Of a DNA stretch of 64,000 nt, positions 50,401 to 64,000 are shown piece after piece; positions within the stretch are counted from its first letter, which is position 1; the number at the start of each line of letters is the position of its first letter. The stretch comes from Haliclystus octoradiatus (taxonomy: Eukaryota > Cnidaria > Staurozoa > Stauromedusae > Haliclystidae), in assembly GCA_916610825.1 (NCBI GenBank), contig OU744451.1, positions 25,232,207 to 25,296,206 of the forward strand, read 5' to 3'. The translations under genes and the position numbers were made by a program. The notes beneath the pieces were generated by a model. The model did not search any database. It was not told the DNA's origin and saw only the letters and a list, made by a program, of their open reading frames with translations.

Positions 50401-51514
50401 TGACATAAAAACATAAAATTGAAATTTTATTTTTCATATTTTTCAAATTAGTCCAGCTTTATATCCAGTATATTCTCTTTTCCTTCTGAATTTTGCTAGC
50501 CTCCTGCAAACCAGGTTTCCAAGTTTCCAGACTTTGTCGGACCCTGTACTGCACACATTATTTTGATTAGAATATTATAATTCTGATTTAAATCCTGCAG
50601 GCTACTAATCAAGAAAAAGAAGTTGTAGCTATCGATGAACAAACATTCCTTGCTGCTGAGGAGGTAATCAACAAAGACATTGACACAAACACCACTTTGT
50701 TTATCATTCATCATGTTGTTTATAACTCTTACTCTATCTTACTTTCAGGTCAATCTAAGTAAAGCTCCTACAGTGTCACAGTCAATGCCACGCCCACAAC
50801 AGCAGGAACATATGCGACCTAGGATGCCCTCACCAGGCCAAAGGTTGGGCGCAAAAGCTGGGAACATACCTCTCGCTGCTAAGACAAAGGTAAAATGCGT
50901 CTCCATCTCTTACCTTTTTCATCCTATTCCTGCCATCATTGCTTAGATCCAAATAGATAATGCTGTTAAAATAATCTTGTGAACATGTCCATGAAGTTCG
51001 CGGTTCAATACATCAATACTGTTAAGTGGGAAATATGGAGCTTGCCAATGACAAAACGACAACAGTAGTTTGCTTGGTATTAATTAAGAGTAGAGTGTGT
51101 AGATTACAAACGAATGCCACATAGCATTTATAAATGAAAGGTTTTACATAAAGTTACAATAATGGTCAAGTTTATAGTTACAATAGAAAATATTACTAGT
51201 ATTTCCGATGACCATGCTGTTACGTCACTAGCATTGACATAACAATACACATTAACTAAACAGTGATTGATTGTGTTTGTTTACAGTTGGATGCAGCCAA
51301 GATCCCTGGTAACCCAGCAGCCGCAGGTGGTGAAGGTGTACTAGCTAATTTCTTCAACAGTCTACTCAATAAGAAAGGTACCGGAAAAGTAGGGTCACCG
51401 ACGGCAGGAGATCGTGCCACAGTACGCAGTGATGCCGCTGCGGAGCTAGAGCGTATGTCGCGCGCCAAAAAAGATGCAGCGGTCAAAAGCGAAAATCCTG
51501 AAAGCGGAAGCTGA
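44448..51514 (+). CDS. DYNC1LI: cytoplasmic dynein 1 light intermediate chain
   Basis: Dynein-1 subunit that links the heavy chain to cargo adaptors. Eleven coding exons close in phase to 481 residues: 44448-44518, 44624-44697, 44882-45004, 47375-47605, 48467-48639, 48916-49009, 49361-49496, 49902-50013, 50601-50663, 50749-50889, 51287-51514. The G-like domain has a P-loop GDDVTGKT (about 49-56, split by a phase-1 intron), then [47 protein letters not shown] and [12 protein letters not shown]. The C-terminal tail ends with [16 protein letters not shown] (about 421-436), the conserved adaptor-binding helix known from human LIC1. Invertebrates usually carry one gene for the vertebrate DYNC1LI1/LI2 pair; I cannot tell which it resembles more. 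A 9-codon upstream frame overlaps the start. Confidence 0.94.
45284..46213. mobile_element. 930-bp fold-back element with hammerhead-ribozyme-like cores in both arms
   Basis: Arms of about 350 bp (45284-45640 and 45860-46213) are near-perfect inverted copies around a ~220-bp centre. In the right arm CTGATGA (46136-46142), a GATTT/AAATC stem (46144-46159) and GAAAC (46160-46164) follow in the order and spacing of a hammerhead catalytic core. The left arm, on the minus strand, has CTGACGA with the same stem and GAAAC. It lies in DYNC1LI intron 3. Hammerhead motifs are known in Penelope-like elements and retrozymes; assignment to either is inference. Confidence 0.7.
46920..47299. mobile_element. 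380-bp TIR element with a 13-bp direct flank
   Basis: The left part (cctgcgttacagactgcgat ... cacgaaagaatag) is mirrored at the right (ctattcttttgtgaatgaat-cgcggtctgtaatgtacag). AGTGACATCCTAG stands immediately on both sides (46907-46919 and 47300-47312). Related to the element at 41110. Confidence 0.65.
47876..48038 (-). mobile_element. tRNA-derived SINE, 5' half
   Basis: Minus-strand head with degraded A box and ggttcaaatcccc-type B box, then the body segment with aaatgagtaccatctgagga. The tail is missing. In a DYNC1LI intron. Confidence 0.7.
48180..48400. repeat. hAT-MITE relative, decayed
   Basis: Starts cagggtccgacaaaatcatc and closes near gcaagatttctaattttgtc-ga. It shares the body motif cttctggaatcctagaggca-ttt with copies at 48660-48830 and 49634-49800. 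All are in DYNC1LI introns. Confidence 0.5.
50332..50546. mobile_element. hAT-type MITE, 215 bp, intact termini and duplication
   Basis: cagggtccgacaaaaccttt at the left and its mirror gactttgtcggaccctg at the right. Target duplication TACTGCAC (50324-50331 and 50547-50554) is exact. It lies in the DYNC1LI intron before exon 50601-50663, 54 bp from the acceptor, so it is close to the splice branch region. Confidence 0.85.
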
Positions 51515-52073
51515 AAATAACACTTAGATACTTTAATAATTCAAATGTCGCTACGAACAACAATTATTTAGTACAATGACGTCATCTACGATCATTGTTG
51601 CTATGGCAATTCGAATGCAGCAATGACAAGTCGTAACAAATTATGCAAAAGACAATAGATAAAGCATTGATAATTTACAATGTGTTGTAAAAATTTAATT
51701 GAATTGCGTCTGGTGCCTGTCTCTGCTATGATATAATACTGTAGTATGCACCTTTCACGTAAATTGTCAATGTCATCATGTAAATGCCGCTCCTTTCCCC
51801 CAAATTCTATCTTCACATCTTGTATCGTACTCTTAATGAATATCAAAAGTAAATATTAGACCATCTATAGTTATTATAATAAGAAGAAATATCAAACTTT
51901 TGCATTGCTTTTTTGTTGATGGCTGCACTTGAATTTTGCAGTACGAATGTAATTAAATTGTGTCTGTCTGTGAGATGAATTTCAATTTGTAATCAAAGCA
52001 AAATAATATAAAAGTGTTTGCTCTATCACATAGATGAATTATCTTTTGTGAAACACTTTTGATAAAAGGTGTT

Positions 52074-52832
52074 AACCTGTTATAACGGTCACCTCTATAC
52101 AGTGGCCACCTGTCTATGGGGATCACGCTTGGTATGTTGAAATTGTATTTTCTATTGAATCAATACTGTATATCATGACCATCTGCATTTAGTTGAAACC
52201 GACTAGGGAACTATTCGATTCGATGATCTGCATTCTGATTGGTTGCTCAATCGTTCACTATTTTCTCATAGTGAACGCTGGCAAGCTATGCATATACAAT
52301 TTTAATCTTATTCAACAATCTTCTCGCAACTTCTCGCTGCTTTATTGCAGATATAAATTAGTCCGCTAGTCAGCTAAAGTTTATAAACAACAACATTTTA
52401 TATTACAAACTGCAAACATTTATGTATTTTTAGATACTCAATAATTACCTTCTCAAGTTTGCAATTTCGTAGCCAGTATTAATATCCAACTGTTTTGTTT
52501 TAAAAATTAAATCTGAATCAAGTCAAATTAAAATTCATCCTCCAAATCACGACGCTGAAGTCGCCATGGTGCCTTTGATTGACGTTTGTATTTGAAATTA
52601 ATTATGCAGGAAGCGAATTAATAGTTGGAATTTATTTCTGATATTTTTTGCTTGTATCACTAGTTGGTTTCTACTAAAACAATTAGACAACTCGCCCTTG
52701 TTGTCTACCGTCTTAAATAGTCACCTCGGAGGACCTCGGCGACTATTCGACGGTAGCCAACTCGGGCTCGTTAAATAGTAGTCAATTTATCTACGTCGCA
52801 TTGGTGGATGTTAAAAAAAGGTTTCACTGTAG
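52074..52832 (+). mobile_element. pogo-like MITE interrupted by the ~0.6-kb repeat
   Basis: The left part (aacctgttataacggtcacc ... gaccatctgcattta) and right part (tagtcaatttatctac ... ggtttcactgtag) are the two halves of one MITE. Everything between about 52191 and 52778 is foreign. Confidence 0.65.
52191..52778 (+). mobile_element. dispersed ~0.6-kb repeat, copy 2
   Basis: Reverse-complement match to 38876-39550, including the hairpin beside agttggctaccgtcgaatag (on the minus strand). Because its ends fall inside a known MITE, this copy defines the element boundaries within a few bases: gttgaaaccgactaggg at one end and gggctcgttaa at the other. Confidence 0.7.
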
Positions 52833-53313
52833 TGACATGAAATGTCGCTAACGTTGAAGATTAACGTTTAATTCCTAATTGCTGTTCAAATTGCTGTTCA
52901 GATTTTGTCTCTCAGTGAAAGCAGCCGTCCGACAGTTCCGTGAAAAGTTCTTGTTGATGTTTAGAGGCAATAATGCGCACTTCATGAAACCTTGTACGAA
53001 ACGTTGTACGCACAATGTATGAAACCTTCCAAAAATAATCAATTATTATTTCTTATTTACAACTCATCAATCAAGCCACTGAAGACACATCTGGATAATA
53101 GATAATTTACTTCTTTACAAAAAAATAAATAAAAATTGTATCTATGTGATCCTCTTTTAGAATCAATATTATTATTGTTTGACAGCGAGAGAAAAAAGGT
53201 AAATTATTTTCAATTACAACTATTTACATGTGCTTAATAATCAGTTTTATTTTTACAAACGACCAACAAAAAACGATCGCTTTTAATTATAATTAAATCT
53301 TCTAACGTGTCAA

Positions 53314-59224
<5,911 letters not shown>

Positions 59225-59539
59225 CTATAATACAAAGCAATACATCAATGTTGAGATGCGGTCTATATTTAGGATTATAATTATGTATGTTATATTGAGA
59301 TAGGTGTGCGATTGTTTGCACAATTAATAGCAACATTGTATCTCACCATCATAATATCGTTTCTTCTATAGGAAATAATCAATCGTAAGTTTGTATGCTA
59401 TAATTTTCCATTCGATAGTAATTAATAGTATGTAACATATTATTCTGCAATGGCTTTCATTCGGATAACTTTGCATTAACAGCATATAAATTTGATCTAA
59501 TTGATTTCATTTAAAAAATGGCGACCACAAAACTCTTAC

Positions 59540-60492
59540 CTTAACGCTGCGGAATGGGACTGTTCGCTTGCCTGCCCAGTGCACGCCGTTTCACTTCACT
59601 TGAGATGGGTGTAATCGATCTAGGCTAAATCAAGGCTCTCCATAAGACACGGCGCAGTTTATATCATTTTCATTATATAAAATCAAGTAATAAAGTAGAT
59701 ATTGCAAACAAAAATCTTTCGGTACTTTTATTCTCTGTTAGGAAATCAAAACGACGAGGTAAAACGATATCCAATTACGAGGGTTGGCTTGATTGGTCAG
59801 TGAAGCGTTGCAATAGATTCTGCCATGAAACATAGTGACGATATGAGAACATCTCTAAACGAGGCAGGCACACGATAGATCCAAGCACAATTGATCAATC
59901 GCTTCGCCTGATGTTTATGAACATGTTTAAGCAGACCACCGGTAATTGGTTTCAATGATCTAATGTTAAATAGGCTCGTTCAACCGTGCTAATTTAATAG
60001 AGGAGTCCTCTAAATTTAACCAATGGTTTCAACTCTGAAAGGAATGCAGAAAAAGATTTGCTCTCTTCAATGGCCAATCGGAGGCTTTTTCTCGATTTGT
60101 TATTTATTTGGTTAAACCCACCCTAATCACAACCCTATATCCCAAAGTCACCATTGTGAGCAAACCTGGGACGTCTGCAATATATCATACATGTGTTCCT
60201 ATATACGTTCCAGCAGATGAATCAGATGTATGTTAGCCCAGCGACAAAGAATCACCAGCTCCTATCATGCAAGCCTTGTAGAGATGCATCTATAGATGTA
60301 CCATGTTTACATTCCATCGATTAACCTTATTAGCGTAAAAGAAACACAAATTAAACACATTCACTGATCATCTTTAATTTCATTTCATCTACTATATTTG
60401 TGTGTGTTTTTTTAAAATAAAAATAAGGTTATACATTTATTTACATCATGTTTGAATACATTGCAAAAATTGATTTCCACCAATCAAAGTTC
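59540..60492. promoter_or_regulatory. 5' UTR exon and upstream region of the collagen/SUEL gene
   Basis: On the minus strand a GTAAGAG donor at 59533-59539 follows ...GCAGCGTTAAG. This suggests a non-coding first exon starting somewhere above 59600 and splicing to the acceptor that ends directly at the start ATG (59224). The transcription start is not defined. The rest up to the next gene's stop is AT-rich, with no other feature seen. Confidence 0.45.
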
Positions 60493-61017
60493 TCATAGGA
60501 CAACAACAGCATCCTGTACAGCGTTTCTTTTGTTATATTTTCTTCGTTTATGGATCATACTTCTCTTCATTCCGCTCATCTGCCTGCATTCATAATTGAC
60601 TCTCACATACTTCCTTACATTTGGACAGATTTCCGTATCAAAGAAAAGCGGTGATGCAATGACTCTGCATGTCTGTAGACCCTGGCATACTTCTTTAACT
60701 TTTCGAAATGAGTAAGCTTTATCTGATGGATAACACATTTCTTTGAATGATAATTTTGAGTCTGGATTATTTGGTTGACATGTTGAGACATCATCCCTAC
60801 CCCAGAATACATCACGTACTCTGATCCCTTCGTATCCTTCACATAACACATTCGTTGATTCTCCTTGGCAGGCCAAAGCAGACGCATTACCCATCTTCAT
60901 CCAATTGGTTAGTTTTGCCTTGTGACCATTGCAATCTTGAATGCAAATTGCAGCTAATGCTACCGCAAACGGTATCAAATATAGTTTATAAAACATTCTT
61001 AATGTAGCGACAGACAA
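60493..61017 (-). CDS. secreted single-domain SUEL/rhamnose-binding-lectin-like protein
   Basis: A 174-residue, single-exon frame. An N-terminal hydrophobic signal peptide (FYKLYLIPFAVALAAICI) is followed by one SUEL/Gal_Lectin domain (about residues 49-143) with the family cysteines and landmarks CEGYEGIRVRDVFWGRDD, VCQGLQTC, FFDTEIC and KYVRVNYEC. Classic rhamnose-binding lectins have YGR and DPC-KYL at the equivalent places; here they are WGR and EIC-KYV, so sugar specificity cannot be assumed. The tail is Lys/Arg-rich (SMIHKRRKYNKRN), like that of the neighbouring collagen/SUEL gene. A second Met eight codons in gives an equally good signal peptide. Paralogy with its neighbours is inferred from shared strand, tail and WGR motif. 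Confidence 0.82.
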   Translation of the reverse strand: MSVATLRMFYKLYLIPFAVALAAICIQDCNGHKAKLTNWMKMGNASALACQGESTNVLCEGYEGIRVRDVFWGRDDVSTCQPNNPDSKLSFKEMCYPSDKAYSFRKVKEVCQGLQTCRVIASPLFFDTEICPNVRKYVRVNYECRQMSGMKRSMIHKRRKYNKRNAVQDAVVVL

Positions 61018-63784
61018 ATAGCTGCTGACGAGTTTTCCAATTCGTAGATGCTGCTACCTAGTAACTTATCTTACGCACTGCGCATGCCCGTGTTTCATCA
61101 TTCAGTTTGCCTATCCGCTTCATTGGCTGAACAGTGAACACGATGACTCCATGTTTGAAACAGTTATTGAACAACCTATTCGATTGATTCTGATATTGTC
61201 AATCTGGAAAAATAATTTCGTTGAATCATTTCTGTAAACAAGAGAATTTGAGTATCTAAGTCTTTTTGATTAGGAGAATCTGTCCATTAATTGATTGGAA
61301 AGACATTTGCCTAGATTGCAAATAATTGTGCTTTTCGTTTTATAAAATTTTTCTACGAATACCCATTCTATTATGTTTAGGACTGCAGATAACAGTTTTT
61401 TGGCATCGTCTTGAAGTACTGGTGATGTCAGCATATTTGATCACGGAATGTTGATATGTGAATGATGAAACGCATGTTAAAAGTCGGATGCGTGAAAGAT
61501 AGAGAAATCGTTGAAAACATCTTTTTCGAAACTCGGAATGCTATTCAGAATGCGATTAGAAATTTTGAATTCTATTGTCTTCCGCAATTTTCCTGGAGTC
61601 ATATACAAAGCAAATAATAATAGGTTTTCCAACACAGTATAAATATATGAACATTTTTCAATTAACCGTTTTCAATTCGTTTGATCTCGGTATTTCGACA
61701 TCTATTTTGAAAAACTCAATCAATCCAAAGGCTTTCATTTGATATCCTTGAATTTGAATGTCAAATCGCTACGAATTGTATATCAGCTTACAATCCGATT
61801 TAATGAGAAAGTTACTGAAATTATTGAGCTTCAAACGTAGATAATTCAAAATTTAATCCGTAGGCCAGATGATTTTTTACGCGTTTCCTTGATCCATTCT
61901 TATCGTAATATTTCTTTGCTAATTATTGAATAATTCGAAAACTATTTCCTCCTTGTGGGTGCTGGATTGTATAAGTGATAATGCCCACATATTGTTGTAT
62001 AGACTCAATAACATCTTTCTGACCATTTTCTACGACATTATTTTGTATAATTATGATGTCAGTGTTTAGAGACACTACTATCATGAAAATCGCAATTGAA
62101 TGCATGGAATTATCGAAATATTAATATTTTTCAAACTATAGTTTCACGCAGTGTGCGATCATCAGATAGTTGATACTCAATTTACTTAATCAATAGTTAT
62201 ATTTTTCAAACTATACTTTTTACTCTTTAAATCATACGTGTTAGTATTCTGTTCGTGTAATCCAAATTGATTTTGAAAATGATTTATAATGATATCTGCT
62301 TTTGGATCGGTACTGTGGTCTTTGTGGTGATTGTAAATTCATAATCATTCTTATGAACGAAAGAATTCTCACAATCCCCGCCTGATTTTATAATTCAAGA
62401 TATTTTCTTGTTTTAGTTCAATTTGCTTTTTCCTAAATATTCGGAAGCAAACTCTTCATACTCAACAGTAATCAACGGTAATCAGTCTAAAGCCTTTGCA
62501 GCAGATGATATTCCCAATTGATGATTCCATTGGAATTGAAAAAGCACTCTCTCTTTTCTTTATAATTAGCCAGATGGCAGATTAACGCCTCATTATCTCA
62601 AGAGAGATTTCCTCATCTCCCCTTGCCCCCTGTTACTATTTATCTGATCATACTTGCATACCATCATTCTGTTATTCCTATACCATCATTATTAACTTAC
62701 TGTCACGGCAGCAAAGATTAAGAGAAGACATCACTTTCACTGGTTAGGAAGGTGGAGGTGACCATCCCGTTGGAACAATATTAGACGGTACATCATTGCT
62801 TGGATACGCTCAACATCACCTTAACTCTCACCTTAACTCTCACCACGTTACTCCGTGCCTCTGGATGAAAATTTGTGCGTGATCCCGGAAGAGAAAAAGA
62901 GAGACAGACTGACAGAAAAACCGACACATCTAAAGCTTGTTACTAAGCATTAATGTAAAAATTTATTTGACAAAATTTCTTGAACAGAAACACCAGTTCG
63001 AGGTCCGTGTAATCGTACACACACATAAAATTAATAATCTAATCGTCATGACAACGCAATTCGCCTGAAAAGAGACCAATCGTAATTTACATCGCGGGCT
63101 GGCCTCTCTTTGCTCTTGCCTCACTTTCAGTTCAGCTTAGTTATGGGCAGCAGCTACTCTTGGTGCCGGGCACGTTCTTCAAGACGGTATAAAATAATAT
63201 GTTCTTATACAATTAAGATTGCAATGATAAGATAATTGATATTCATCTAATAATGGAGCAATAATTAAGGTGCCCATATCAGTATTTACTATACAGTCCA
63301 ATCGATGCTTACAGTTCGATTGAGAACGGGCACATCGTTAGCTGGATCAATGTTTGGCACAACAACAAACTAGTCCCGTAATCAGATAAGTTCTGGTTTG
63401 TACAAATTAAAGCATGCAGTGAATACCATTCCATTGCCAATGAATACGAGGCCATACAGTGTACAGATGAGGTCAGGTTCCAAATGCCTTTTAAAACTAA
63501 CTATCGTAATAATAAATAATAAATGTCCACCGTTGTTGTCGTTCGTCGTAATGTCATTGTTTCCGTTGATTACGTTCGTGTCTGCTGTTTGTCCGTCTAT
63601 CCGTATATCCGTTCTAACCAATATGCTGTAGCTACTGGCTTTTGATTCGTTTAAAGAACACTGTACAATATATTATTCTTATTATGTAGACACTGACCAT
63701 CCCATGGGTTGTTGTTCTTCTTCATTTGGTTACTATTGTTGTTGTTGTTGTACGTTGTTTATTCTGCGGATATGTCCATTATGG
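61018..63784. other. intergenic, no gene recognised
   Basis: AT-rich DNA between two SUEL genes. A fragment near 62135-62215 (tttcacgcagtgtgcgatca, atcagatagttgatactcaa) belongs to the fold-back family of 36431-36669. A (GTT)n run lies at about 63735-63755. Upstream exons of the 60493 gene or its promoter could lie here, but none is supported. Confidence 0.45.
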
Positions 63785-64000
63785 TTAACCCAAGAAGTTG
63801 GCATTCAATAAATTATCTTCGTTCACCACTTCATGCCCATTGATGATTTCAATACATTTGTAATATACTTCGAGGTATTTATAAACGTCAAGACATGTTT
63901 GATCGTGAAAGAAGAACTTGGTGCATCTAATTTCACACATGGTTGTTCCTTCGCAGGCGTCTTTCACTTTCGTTAAGAAAAGGGCTTGCGTTGGACAGTA
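63785..64000 (-). CDS. C-terminal part of a third SUEL-domain protein (cut by window edge)
   Basis: Open from the window edge to a stop at 63785-63787, about 71 residues. It carries the second half of a SUEL domain: VKDACEGTTMCEIRC, FFHDQTCLDVYKYLEVYYKC. A short acidic/Asn-rich tail (EDNLLNANFLG) follows instead of the basic tail seen in its neighbours. The spacing of C, F and KYLEVYYKC matches the domain in the 53314 gene closely. The N-terminal half and any other domains lie beyond 64000. Confidence 0.8.
   Translation of the reverse strand, partial: YCPTQALFLTKVKDACEGTTMCEIRCTKFFFHDQTCLDVYKYLEVYYKCIEIINGHEVVNEDNLLNANFLG

Larger units (their letters stand above)
51515..53313. other. DYNC1LI 3' flank and intergenic DNA between tail-to-tail genes
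   Basis: Contains the DYNC1LI 3' UTR (no unambiguous polyadenylation signal found), one interrupted pogo-like MITE (52074-52832) and unremarkable AT-rich DNA up to the stop of the SUEL/collagen gene. Confidence 0.5.

Overview
The window is AT-rich animal nuclear DNA. It shows multi-exon genes with GT-AG introns, an intron-resident Ty3/gypsy retrotransposon, tRNA-derived SINEs, many short terminal-inverted-repeat (TIR) elements and long trinucleotide microsatellites. Two orthologues can be recognised exon by exon: the mitotic kinesin KIF15 and the cytoplasmic dynein 1 light intermediate chain (DYNC1LI). Together with a cluster of SUEL-type lectin genes and an intronless ZNFX1-like helicase, these point to a marine invertebrate deuterostome. 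An echinoderm is the best guess, but this is inference and no species is claimed.

Layout. 1-597 (+): the last two coding exons of an unidentified gene, convergent with 901-4575 (-), an intact single-exon NFX1-zinc-finger SF1 helicase. 4.6-10.2 kb: no gene seen; TIR elements, a 767-bp TTAA-flanked element and an (AAT)n tract. 10,241-43,789 (-): KIF15, about 33 exons over 33.5 kb, reconstructed here from splice sites and reading phase. Its introns are packed with transposons. The 10.5-kb penultimate intron holds a 2.9-kb TTAA element (itself carrying a hAT-type insertion), a Harbinger-type element and a young, complete Ty3/gypsy element. 44,448-51,514 (+): DYNC1LI, 11 coding exons and 481 residues, head to head with KIF15 across a short shared promoter interval. 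51.5-53.3 kb: intergenic, with one repeat nested inside another. 53,314-59,224 (-): a 1,729-residue secreted protein with signal peptide, very large Ser/Thr/SG-rich region encoded by one 4.27-kb exon, 30 uninterrupted Gly-X-Y triplets and a C-terminal SUEL lectin domain. 60,493-61,017 (-): a one-exon secreted SUEL protein. 63,785-64,000 (-): the end of a third SUEL gene cut by the window edge.

How parts relate. KIF15 (plus-end spindle motor) and DYNC1LI (cargo-adaptor subunit of dynein) are functionally related microtubule motor genes sharing one upstream region. The three SUEL genes on one strand look like a local duplication cluster, one member of which has acquired, or kept, a collagen/proteoglycan body. 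The repeats give a relative chronology: hAT insertions interrupt pogo-like MITEs and TTAA elements, and the Ty3 element interrupts a GTTCATGAAC-type element, so it is among the youngest insertions.

Most confident: KIF15, DYNC1LI, the ZNFX1-like helicase, the Ty3 element and the SUEL genes. Least confident: the first gene, UTR boundaries, repeat superfamily names, and one KIF15 junction where the reading phase does not close.
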